Below are positions 16,234 to 24,163 of a DNA stretch of 64,000 nucleotides, piece after piece (the first letter of the stretch is position 1; each line of letters begins with the position of its first letter). The notes under the pieces were generated by a model that saw only the letters and a program-made list of their open reading frames with translations, did not search any database and was not told the origin of the DNA. The stretch comes from Clostridium pasteurianum BC1 (lineage in GTDB: Bacteria > Bacillota > Clostridia > Clostridiales > Clostridiaceae). Location of the stretch: positions 496,001 through 560,000 of the forward strand of contig NC_021182.1 in assembly GCF_000389635.1 (NCBI RefSeq). Reading direction: 5' to 3'. The translations under genes and the position numbers were made by a program.

Positions 16234-18150
16234 ATGATAGAATTAGCCTTAAATAAATTACAAAAATATTATGGAGCCACTATGATTTTAGAGGATATTA
16301 CCTTTGAAGTTCAGACTGCCGAAAAGGTGGGTATTGTAGGAAGTAATGGCTGTGGAAAGAGCACATTGTTAAAGATAATTATGGGCGTTGAAGGTTACGA
16401 AAAAGGTATGTTGTCTATTAGAAAAGGAGCAAATTTAGGTTATCTTGAACAAATGCCAATTTATCCTGACAGTTTTAAAGTCATTAATGTATTGAATTCA
16501 GCTTTTGAAAAAATAGATAACTTACATGAAGAAATGAAGGTATTAGAAAAACAACTGTCAAATACTGATATAGCCAATATGGATAGATTATTAAGCAAGT
16601 ATTCTCAGCTGCAGGAGCTTTATGAAAGCAGGGGAGGTTATGAAAAAGAGGAAAAGTTAAGTAAAGTTTGCACAGGACTTAAAATAAATAAAATATTTAA
16701 AGAAAAATTATTTTCACAATTAAGTGGTGGAGAAAAGACTACAGTGATTCTTGGAAAAATACTACTTCAGAATCCTGATATATTATTGTTGGATGAGCCC
16801 TCTAACCATCTGGATTTAGATGCAATGGAATGGCTTGAGAGATATATCAATGAATATAAAGGTGTAGTGATTATAGTATCTCATGATAGATATTTTTTGG
16901 ATAATGCTGTTACAAAAATAATTGAAATTGAGGATAAGGTATCAAAAAGTTATATAGGTAATTACACGGCCTATGTAAAAGAAAAGGAAAAACAGCTGCA
17001 GCTTCAGTTGGAGGGATTTATAGACCAGCAGAAAAAAATCAAAGCTATGGAAAAGGGTATTGCTCAACTGAAAGATTGGGGTAGGAGAGGAGATAATGGC
17101 AAATTTTTTAGAAGGGCTGCAAGCATGCAGAAGGTATTGGATAAGCTTCAGCGAATAGATAAACCAATACTTGAGAAAGAAAGCATTAGCATTAACACCC
17201 ATGTGGCAGAACGTTCTGGAAATGATGTGGTCATAGTTAAAGATTTATGCAAAAACTATGGTGAGAAAGTGATCTTTAATAAAGCCGAAATTTTAGTAAG
17301 ACAAGGTGAAGCAGTGGCTTTAATTGGTTCAAATGGCTGTGGAAAATCAACCTTGATTAAAATATTGTTGGGGAAGGTGGAAGCTGAGGAGGGAACTGCC
17401 TCCTTAGGAAGCTCTATTAAATTAGGATATTTACCTCAAAACATTTCTTTTAAAGATGAAAACAAAACCATATTAGAATGTTTTAGAGAAGAAATAGTTA
17501 TTACTGAAGGAAAAGCAAGAGAATATCTTGCAAAATACATGTTTTTAGGTGAAATGGTGTTTAAGAGGGTTGGAAAGCTTTCAGGTGGTGAAAGAAGCAG
17601 GCTAAAGCTTGCTATGCTTATGTATAATGAAGTTAATTTTCTTATTTTAGACGAACCTACTAACCATTTAGATATTGATTCAAGAGAAGAATTAGAGGAT
17701 GTTTTAAAAGAATTTAAAGGCACACTTTTATTTGTATCTCATGACAGATATTTTATAAATACTATAGCAGGCAGATTGGTGGAGTTGTCAAAGGGGTCTC
17801 TCATTTCTTATGAAGGTAATTACGAATATTATAAAGAAAAAGTAATAGAGAATAAAAATGATGAAGAAATTAAGCAAGCAGCAGTTAAAGATCAAATAAT
17901 AATAAAGAAAGATAAAATAAAGAAGCGTAAAGAAAAAGAAATCTTAAAGCCAGAAAAAATGGATAGTAATAGTGAAAATAGGAAAAAGCATCTTGAAAAA
18001 AGTATAGAAGAGTTGGAACAAAAGATAAAATTTATTGATGTGGAAATTAACAAGGTCAAGGATAATTATAAGAGATTAAATTCTCTATATGAAGAAAGGG
18101 TAGATTTAAATGAGATACTTGATGAATTAATGGAGGAATATTTTCAGTAA
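16234..18150 (+). CDS. ABC-F family ATPase
   Basis: The 638-residue soluble protein has two ABC domains in one chain and no membrane segments. Both Walker A motifs (GSNGCGKST), both signatures (LSGGEKTT and LSGGERSR) and both Walker B/H-loop regions (DEPSNHLDLD, DEPTNHLDID) are intact. The linker between the domains is present (about residues 240-320), and the C terminus after residue 550 is a charged coiled coil, as in Uup/YdiF-type members. ABC-F proteins act on the ribosome, either in translation rescue or antibiotic protection; which applies here cannot be decided. The ATG is chosen because AAAGGAG lies nine bases upstream. Confidence 0.9.
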   Translation: MIELALNKLQKYYGATMILEDITFEVQTAEKVGIVGSNGCGKSTLLKIIMGVEGYEKGMLSIRKGANLGYLEQMPIYPDSFKVINVLNSAFEKIDNLHEEMKVLEKQLSNTDIANMDRLLSKYSQLQELYESRGGYEKEEKLSKVCTGLKINKIFKEKLFSQLSGGEKTTVILGKILLQNPDILLLDEPSNHLDLDAMEWLERYINEYKGVVIIVSHDRYFLDNAVTKIIEIEDKVSKSYIGNYTAYVKEKEKQLQLQLEGFIDQQKKIKAMEKGIAQLKDWGRRGDNGKFFRRAASMQKVLDKLQRIDKPILEKESISINTHVAERSGNDVVIVKDLCKNYGEKVIFNKAEILVRQGEAVALIGSNGCGKSTLIKILLGKVEAEEGTASLGSSIKLGYLPQNISFKDENKTILECFREEIVITEGKAREYLAKYMFLGEMVFKRVGKLSGGERSRLKLAMLMYNEVNFLILDEPTNHLDIDSREELEDVLKEFKGTLLFVSHDRYFINTIAGRLVELSKGSLISYEGNYEYYKEKVIENKNDEEIKQAAVKDQIIIKKDKIKKRKEKEILKPEKMDSNSENRKKHLEKSIEELEQKIKFIDVEINKVKDNYKRLNSLYEERVDLNEILDELMEEYFQ

Positions 18151-18465
18151 TTTAAGATAAATAGTAGAGCTCACTGTTTTGCTTATTTACATCATATTGA
18201 ATTTATTAGTTGATAATTAGTAGGCTGTATTATAAGATTAATTTATAAATTAAATGAAAAATTTTATATGTAAAACTCATTCTTATCATATTTTGTTTTC
18301 ATGATACTTTTGATTTGTGAAAACCATAGAGAATAGAAAATCAGTAGCCTTGGTTAAGTTGCATTTGGCTGTTTGTATGGCTTATTAATTTATGGATAAT
18401 GAAACAGTATCATAACTAGTGTTTATCAACTAATGAAGAATACTATAAGAAAGGTGTAATGTAAT
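18151..18465. other. Intergenic stretch without recognised feature
   Basis: No reading frame, hairpin terminator or known leader could be supported here apart from the AAAGGTG ribosome binding site of the MFS gene. Confidence 0.5.
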
Positions 18466-19680
18466 ATGTCAGTATTAAACAAATCTTTTATAACTGAAAA
18501 TAAATCTCTAAGATGTCTTCTAATTGCACGTGTGTCTACTTTTCTTGCTTTTCAAATGTTGGCGGTGGCAGTTGGCTGGCAGATATACTCACTTACCCAG
18601 ATGCCACTTTATTTAGGTCTGGTTGGATTAGTTCAGTTTTTACCAATGCTTTTGTTTACCCTTGTAGTTGGTCATGTAGCAGATCGTTATAATAGAAAGC
18701 TAGTAGTCTGTATAAGTCAAATTGTAGAAGGTATTGGTATTTTTACTTTGGCATTTGCAAGCTATCATGGATGGATTAATAAAGAAACCATCCTTATTGC
18801 TGTATTTTTTATAGGAACGGCTAATGCTTTTCAAGGACCGTGTATGCAGTCTATATTACCTAATATTGTAAGTAAAGAAATTTTTCCAAAAGCAGCTGCC
18901 GTTATGGCTTCTGCATCTCAATTTTCAGTAATTATTGGTCCTGGACTTGGAGGATTTTTATATGCTTTAGGGCCTTCCGTAGTGTATTCAATTTCTGGAG
19001 CTTTAGCATTATTAGCAAGTGTAATTATTTCTTTTATTTCAATGGAAAAGAGAACGGTGAAGCAAGAAGCTGCAACTTTAAAATCAATGTTTGCAGGAGT
19101 AGACTTTATAAAAAAGAATCCAATTATATTAGGAGCCATATCACTAGACCTTTTTGCAGTATTACTTGGAGGTGCTACAGCCTTATTACCTATTTATGCT
19201 AGTAAAATTTTAGTTGTGGGACCTTTTGGCTTGGGACTACTTAGATCAGCACCAGCTGTTGGAGCGTTAATAATGTCTTTTTTTCTGGCTAAGAGACCTT
19301 TAAGAAAAAAAGTTGGACGTACTATGTTTACTGCAGTAATATTTTTTGGAGTAGCTACTATTATTTTTGCAGTGTCAACTTCAATTATAATTTCTCTTGC
19401 AGCTCTTTTTATATTAGGAGTATGTGATGTAATAAGTGTTGTTATTCGTTCTACTTTAGTGCAAATTAGGACACCAGATGATATGAGAGGGAGAGTGAGT
19501 TCAGTAAATTCCATGTTTATTGGTACTTCTAATGAACTTGGAGAATTTGAATCAGGGGTACTAGCTTCTTGCCTTGGTGTGGTACCAGCAGCTTTACTTG
19601 GGGGAATTGGCACTATAATAGTTGTGGTAATATGGATGAAGTTGTTTCCTGAACTTTTAAAGGCTGATAAATTACAATAG
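18466..19680 (+). CDS. MFS transporter, DHA3/EntS-like drug or siderophore exporter
   Basis: The 404-residue protein has about 12 hydrophobic helices. The loop between helices 2 and 3 holds GHVADRYNRKLVV, the MFS signature. The second-half loop IRTPDDMRGRVSSVNSMFIG is typical of the DHA3 (EntS/MefA-like) group. It most likely exports a small hydrophobic compound by proton antiport. It is a single gene; the substrate is unknown. Confidence 0.85.
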   Translation: MSVLNKSFITENKSLRCLLIARVSTFLAFQMLAVAVGWQIYSLTQMPLYLGLVGLVQFLPMLLFTLVVGHVADRYNRKLVVCISQIVEGIGIFTLAFASYHGWINKETILIAVFFIGTANAFQGPCMQSILPNIVSKEIFPKAAAVMASASQFSVIIGPGLGGFLYALGPSVVYSISGALALLASVIISFISMEKRTVKQEAATLKSMFAGVDFIKKNPIILGAISLDLFAVLLGGATALLPIYASKILVVGPFGLGLLRSAPAVGALIMSFFLAKRPLRKKVGRTMFTAVIFFGVATIIFAVSTSIIISLAALFILGVCDVISVVIRSTLVQIRTPDDMRGRVSSVNSMFIGTSNELGEFESGVLASCLGVVPAALLGGIGTIIVVVIWMKLFPELLKADKLQ

Positions 19681-19700
19681 GCATGGTTTGCGCTTATTAA

Positions 19701-19832
19701 TCTACGGGAGATTATATATTTAAAAAAGCAAATGATAAAGGTGAATTAATAACTACAAAAGGAAACAGGGGAAAGAAAAATCTAGTGAATTTAAAAGACT
19801 TTCGTGCTGATTCTCTGAAAGAGCAATTTTAA
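19701..19832 (+). pseudogene. C-terminal remnant of an unidentified gene
   Basis: A stop-bounded frame with no start encodes a lysine-rich tail containing GDYIFKKANDKGEL and ending DSLKEQF. The codon pattern looks coding but the family is not recognised. Confidence 0.3.
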
Positions 19833-19846
19833 TTTGAATAATTTTA

Positions 19847-19887
19847 AAGAACACTATGAAATTCATATTGATTTTCATAGTGTTCTT
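19847..19887. terminator. Bidirectional terminator between convergent genes
   Basis: AAGAACACTATGAAA (19847-19861) pairs with TTTCATAGTGTTCTT (19873-19887); T-rich DNA follows on both sides. It separates the MFS gene from the convergent SpoIIP-like gene. Confidence 0.85.
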
Positions 19888-19954
19888 GTCATTTTTTAAA
19901 CTTTAATTTGTGAGGAAATTTAGAAAAATATTGATAAATTTAATTCATATTAAG

Positions 19955-21490
19955 TTAATGTACATTATCATACTTATTCAAACCATATTCCTCTATTAAG
20001 CCTATAAGCTCATTAGCATAGTTAGGATCTGTAGCATAACCAGCTGATTGCAGTGCTCTTGCTTGGGTCGCATAATTAGTTGCTGAGAATACTCCATGTT
20101 TTGCGTAAATGCTGTTACTAACCAGAAAATTGCCGTGATCTTCAATACTTTCTCCCCAATTATTATAGGCTCTGAATTTGCCCATTATCACCACATTTTT
20201 ACCGTTATAATTCTCTCTGGTTGGCATATTGATTGTTTTACCAGGCCAACTAAAGGCCTTTATACCAAATAGATTGTTTGCCTGCTTAGTCAGAGAGGAT
20301 GTTCCCTCACCACTTTCCAGCATTGCCTGAGCAAGTGTGACTGATGGGAATATTTTATCCTTTTTATAAGTATCCTGAGCAACTGGTGCAACTGTAGCAA
20401 TGAATTGTTCATCATTTAAATATTCTGCAATTATTCTTGCTACATACTGAGTAGTCGCCTTTGATTCATCAAGGGTATTTGGAGAAGAACCTATTTCCAA
20501 TAAAAATGCATTATTACTTTTATCCTGATTGAAAAAATTTGCTCCATTGTCGGGACAATTTACACCATTACCAATAGTTAATCCTGGGAAATAACTAGAG
20601 GCATCCTTTAATAAAAGATTTACCATGGACATATTCTCATTAAAATGTGGATTATTTTTTGCCATGACAAAGGTAAATTTGGCTACATTTAATCCATTCA
20701 ATTGTTTAGTAACGTCAGCTTTGTTTGGATTTGTAGTTCTATCTAGATCAATTATCATTTTAAAATTACCGTATCTTTGCAAATAGTTATTCACGGTTTG
20801 TCCAGATCTTGAATAGCTATTGTCATAGGATAATGCATTGTGGACTGTGGTATCATGAATCACGGAGATCCCATAGTCATTCTCAAGAGTGTTAGTAAGT
20901 GAATTACCAATAGCAGTTACATTTTTGTCAGGATCAAGGTTATCTTGACCATCTGCACCATAACTTTCTGTGGTATGAGAATGGTATATGAGAACCTCTG
21001 GTTTTGAATTATCAAGGGTTTTCTTTAACTTTGGATTATAGGCTTGACTTATTTGACTTTCAGTATTGGGGCTTCCATTGTTTGCATTGGAAGTACTGCT
21101 GCCATCATTCTTAATTACATCACTATTGCTTAAGTTAAAGTCACCTATAGCTGCTGTACCATCTTTAATAGAATTGTCATCTCCATCTAAATAAGATATT
21201 TCTTTTTTTAAAATTTCATCAGGATGGCTTAAATTAATTCCTGCATAGTTTAAAATGTAAGTTTTTAAAGAAGGTGTATCTTTCGCTATAGATTTATCGA
21301 AGTTTGTAACTTTTACTACAGGCATTACATAGTTTAGAATCTGAATGTAAAGTATATTTCCTGTGACATTTGTGAAGCTTTCCTGATTATTAAAAAAGCT
21401 AAAGAACAGATAAATAGAAAATATCATTATGGTAATGCCTAAAACCAATACAAAACTACTTCTCTCATTGTTTATCCTTTTATTAACCAT
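19955..21490 (-). CDS. SpoIIP-like domain fused to a glucosaminidase
   Basis: The 511-residue protein starts behind CTGGAGG (an upstream in-frame ATG at 21514 lacks one). Residues 12-35 are a membrane anchor. A linker leads to a SpoIIP domain (about residues 155-345) with PEVLIYHSHTTESYG, whose His is a zinc ligand in SpoIIP, and LLEIGSSPNTLDE. A C-terminal glucosaminidase domain (about 350-505) has FPSVTLAQAMLESGEGTS with the catalytic Glu, NNLFGIKA and a final YATDPNYANELIGLIEEYGL. The usual SpoIIP motif DLHRD reads DLDRT here, so one metal ligand may be changed. The protein should act on peptidoglycan outside the membrane, cutting both glycan and peptide side. Such a fusion could serve engulfment, germination or cell separation. 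Confidence 0.82.
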   Translation of the reverse strand: MVNKRINNERSSFVLVLGITIMIFSIYLFFSFFNNQESFTNVTGNILYIQILNYVMPVVKVTNFDKSIAKDTPSLKTYILNYAGINLSHPDEILKKEISYLDGDDNSIKDGTAAIGDFNLSNSDVIKNDGSSTSNANNGSPNTESQISQAYNPKLKKTLDNSKPEVLIYHSHTTESYGADGQDNLDPDKNVTAIGNSLTNTLENDYGISVIHDTTVHNALSYDNSYSRSGQTVNNYLQRYGNFKMIIDLDRTTNPNKADVTKQLNGLNVAKFTFVMAKNNPHFNENMSMVNLLLKDASSYFPGLTIGNGVNCPDNGANFFNQDKSNNAFLLEIGSSPNTLDESKATTQYVARIIAEYLNDEQFIATVAPVAQDTYKKDKIFPSVTLAQAMLESGEGTSSLTKQANNLFGIKAFSWPGKTINMPTRENYNGKNVVIMGKFRAYNNWGESIEDHGNFLVSNSIYAKHGVFSATNYATQARALQSAGYATDPNYANELIGLIEEYGLNKYDNVH

Positions 21491-21516
21491 CCATATTACC
21501 TCCAGCTTGGACATAT

Positions 21517-21558
21517 AAAAAGAAATATCCGTGAAATTTTTAGCGCATATTTCTTTTT
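21517..21558 (-). promoter_or_regulatory. Hairpin with T-run directly upstream of the SpoIIP-like gene
   Basis: AAAAAGAAATAT (21517-21528) pairs with ATATTTCTTTTT (21547-21558). On the minus strand the stem ends in TTTTT about 15-20 bases before the ribosome binding site. It could be an attenuator, or a terminator insulating the gene from the neighbouring repeat element. Confidence 0.4.
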
Positions 21559-21559
21559 A

Positions 21560-21716
21560 GGCATGTGAAAATAAATAGTAAGTCAAAGATGCGACGTATA
21601 TTTTGAATCATACAAGGAAACAGGTTCTGAGGATAGTGGGCTATCTGAGGGTTCTGTTGACTCAGTAGGATGCAAAATAGACTAGCATACTGACTAGTTA
21701 TTTATTTGGATATGCC
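21560..21716 (-). mobile_element. Family A MITE-like element, full-length copy
   Basis: The 157-bp element runs from GGCATGTGAAAATAAATA to the inverse of GGCATATCCAAATAAATA, flanked by TTA on both sides (a likely target duplication). In inverted orientation it matches the copy at 7687-7841 along its whole length. No coding capacity. Confidence 0.85.
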
Positions 21717-21718
21717 TT

Positions 21719-21796
21719 ATAAGTATGTAATTGTTAAGTATGGTATTTCCGTGGCGGAAAATTATTCTTAGCAATTGTATACTTATTATTATTTTT
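21719..21796 (+). terminator. Long near-perfect hairpin followed by T-run
   Basis: A 68-base imperfect palindrome, from ATAAGTATGTAATTG to CAATTGTATACTTAT with the tip TTTCCG-TGG-CGGAAA, is followed by TTATTATTTTTTC. It looks like a strong intrinsic terminator, yet no plus-strand gene ends before it. It may terminate transcripts leaving the adjacent repeat element or belong to a small RNA. Confidence 0.45.
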
Positions 21797-21870
21797 TCAA
21801 GGTGCAACTAATTAGAGTATATGAAAAATAATATGAATTTATAACACATTACTTTGAAAATTTATCTTCA

Positions 21871-21930
21871 TAGACAGAGTTATTGGAAGCAGATGAGAGT
21901 ATTAGAGTGGATAGTCATCGGGTAAATTTA
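21871..21930 (-). repeat. Family B dispersed repeat, short copy
   Basis: On the minus strand it reads TTTACCCGATGACTATCCAC, then CTAATACTC, and ends with AACTCTGTCTA, keeping both ends of the longer copies but not the middle. Confidence 0.55.
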
Positions 21931-21954
21931 TGGCGGCATTCATATTATACATAG

Positions 21955-21982
21955 TTGACAAATCAACTTGTAGTTGTATAGT
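21955..21982 (+). promoter_or_regulatory. Promoter of the DHA2 exporter gene
   Basis: TTGACA (21955-21960) and TATAGT (21977-21982) are 16 bases apart, and the spacer contains the palindrome CAACTTGTAGTTG, a plausible repressor site. The leader to the gene is about 110 bases. Confidence 0.55.
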
Positions 21983-22096
21983 AATGATTAGAGAGCTTAA
22001 TATAAATATCAAGTGTAAGATATCACATATATACACTGATGATTTATTTCATGATAATTTATAGTATATTATATTATAATAAATAGGAGAGCTTAT

Positions 22097-23536
22097 ATGG
22101 AAGAAAAAATTTATAAAAATAGATGGAAAATATTAGCGGTTGTTTTATTATCTCCTTTCATGGGAAATTTGGACAGCAGTATTGTAAATATAGCCTTACC
22201 CATGATGTCAAAGCATCTAGGTGTGGAGATAAATAGTATACAGTGGGTAGTTACTAGTTATTTGATAGTAATATCTGCTTTTGTACTTATATTTGGAAAA
22301 TTATCAGATAAATTTGGTAAAGTTATTATTTTTAATTATGGATTTCTCATATTCGGGTTGGGATCTTTTCTATGTACTATTTCTCAAAGCTTAAGTTTTT
22401 TGGTTTTTGCCAGGATAGTGCAGGCTGTTGGAGCAGCTATGTATATGTCAGCCAATCAATCTATAATAGCCGTTGTATTCCCACAAAACGAGAGAGGCAG
22501 GGCACTTGGGCTCCTTGGAAGTACTGTAGCTATAGGTACTATGCTTGGACCTGCACTTGGAGGAATTATGGTGCAACTCTTTAATTGGCAATCTATATTT
22601 ATAATAAATATACCTATATCCATCTTTGCATTTATTGCAGGGAAATTGATACTTCCTAAAGAAGAGATAAATAAAAGTGCTTCGGCTTTTGATTTAAGGG
22701 GAGCTATTTTGTTTATGGTCTTTATAGTTGCTCTTTTCTGGGCACTTCTAAGTGGTGAAGATTTAGGCTGGAATAATGGAAAGATAATTATAAGCCTTAT
22801 TATAAGCATATTATGTGGAATAAGCTTTTATTTTACAGAGAAAAAAGTAGAAGATCCTATAGTAGATTTGTCTATGTTTCAAAATAAATTATTTGATATA
22901 AGTATACTCTGTGCTTTTATATCCTTTGGAGTCTTGTTCTGCGTAAATATAATTCAGCCTTTTTATCTTCAGGATGCTATGAAAATATCTCCTGCGACTT
23001 CAGGATTTTTAATGATGTCAGTACCTATAAGTATCGCAGTAGTTGCTCCCATAAGTGGGTATCTTTCAGATAGACTTAGTGGAGAAATTTTAACTGTCTT
23101 AGGTTTGTTAACTATGTCAATTGGTCTTTTTACAATGTCACTACTAAGTCTTAGTTCCAACTATATATACATTGCGTTTAGTATAGCCATAATAGGTATA
23201 GGAAATGGATTATTTCAGGCCCCTAACAATGCTATTGTCATGTCACTGGTTTCAAAGGATAAATTAGGGGTAGTTGGCAGCATAAACGCATTAGTTAGAA
23301 ATATGGGTATGGTGTCAGGTATAACCTTTTCCGTAGCTCTTTTATATAATAGGATGAGTAGTAAGATAGGGCATAGAGTTACAGGATATGTAAGTGGAAG
23401 ACCGGATATATTTTTATATGCAATGAAAATAGTATATGTAGCTACAGGATGTATATGTATTCTAGGTATGACTTTAACTATAATGAGAATTGTAAAAGAG
23501 AAAAGAGAAAGAGGAGAAGCCTACCTAAAGTCATGA
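22097..23536 (+). CDS. MFS transporter, DHA2 (EmrB/QacA) family
   Basis: The 479-residue protein has about 14 hydrophobic helices, as expected for DHA2. The first helix carries LSPFMGNLDSSIVNIALPMM, the family hallmark, and the loop after helix 2 has GKLSDKFGK. The motif C stretch GTMLGPALGG is typical of drug antiporters. It likely exports cationic or lipophilic compounds. It is transcribed alone, 114 bases downstream of a clear promoter. Confidence 0.9.
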   Translation: MEEKIYKNRWKILAVVLLSPFMGNLDSSIVNIALPMMSKHLGVEINSIQWVVTSYLIVISAFVLIFGKLSDKFGKVIIFNYGFLIFGLGSFLCTISQSLSFLVFARIVQAVGAAMYMSANQSIIAVVFPQNERGRALGLLGSTVAIGTMLGPALGGIMVQLFNWQSIFIINIPISIFAFIAGKLILPKEEINKSASAFDLRGAILFMVFIVALFWALLSGEDLGWNNGKIIISLIISILCGISFYFTEKKVEDPIVDLSMFQNKLFDISILCAFISFGVLFCVNIIQPFYLQDAMKISPATSGFLMMSVPISIAVVAPISGYLSDRLSGEILTVLGLLTMSIGLFTMSLLSLSSNYIYIAFSIAIIGIGNGLFQAPNNAIVMSLVSKDKLGVVGSINALVRNMGMVSGITFSVALLYNRMSSKIGHRVTGYVSGRPDIFLYAMKIVYVATGCICILGMTLTIMRIVKEKRERGEAYLKS

Positions 23537-23682
23537 CAGAAAAAGAAAAAATGTTAAAGTGCAAGTCTTTTTATAGCCGGTTATCTTATTGAGATAGAGG
23601 AGTAGAGATGGATAGCATATTAGGTTAAAATTGAGAAATAAAGTATAATTCTAATATAAGCTTTTAAAAGGAGGCAATAATT

Positions 23683-24144
23683 TTGAGTGTAGAAAATGTA
23701 AGAAAATTTTTTTTAGAAAGAGAACTTGAAGACCCTGTATTTGATCTTCCAGACAGCGGTGCTACTGTAGATCTTGCGGCAAAGGTTATAGGTGTTGAAC
23801 CGGAATTTATTGCAAAAACATTAGCTTTTAAAGTAAAAGAGAGAAATGTGATTATAGTTGCTAGAGGAGACGCCAAAGTAGATAATAAAAAGTTCAAGCA
23901 GTATTTCAGCACAAAGGCAAAAATGCTTAAATTTGATGAAGTAGAAGATACAATAGGCCATCCTGTGGGAGGGGTATGTCCTTTTGGAGTAAAGGATAAT
24001 GTAGAAATATTTCTTGATGAATCTATACGTAATTTTGAATACATATACCCTGCTGCAGGCTCTAAAACTACTGCTTTAAAAATAACTCCACAAAAGGTTG
24101 AAGAATTGACCAAAGCTCTTTGGATAGATGTTTGTACATATTAA
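23683..24144 (+). CDS. YbaK/ProX-type aminoacyl-tRNA deacylase domain protein
   Basis: The 153-residue protein starts at TTG behind AAAAGGAGG. Typical YbaK-domain features are the conserved lysine in EFIAKTLAFKVKERNVIIVARGDAKVD, the VEDTIGHPVGGVCPFGV block and the FEYIYPAAGSKTTALKITPQ block. Such stand-alone domains hydrolyse mischarged tRNAs (Cys- or Ala-tRNA(Pro)). It lies 19 bases before the molybdoenzyme gene and may share its transcript, although no functional link is obvious. Confidence 0.85.
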   Translation: MSVENVRKFFLERELEDPVFDLPDSGATVDLAAKVIGVEPEFIAKTLAFKVKERNVIIVARGDAKVDNKKFKQYFSTKAKMLKFDEVEDTIGHPVGGVCPFGVKDNVEIFLDESIRNFEYIYPAAGSKTTALKITPQKVEELTKALWIDVCTY

Positions 24145-24163
24145 AGTGAAAGGCGGTATGTAA

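Noticed and set aside
23664-24113. Antisense ORF over the YbaK-domain gene
   Set aside because: It mirrors the conserved gene and has no start signal of its own.
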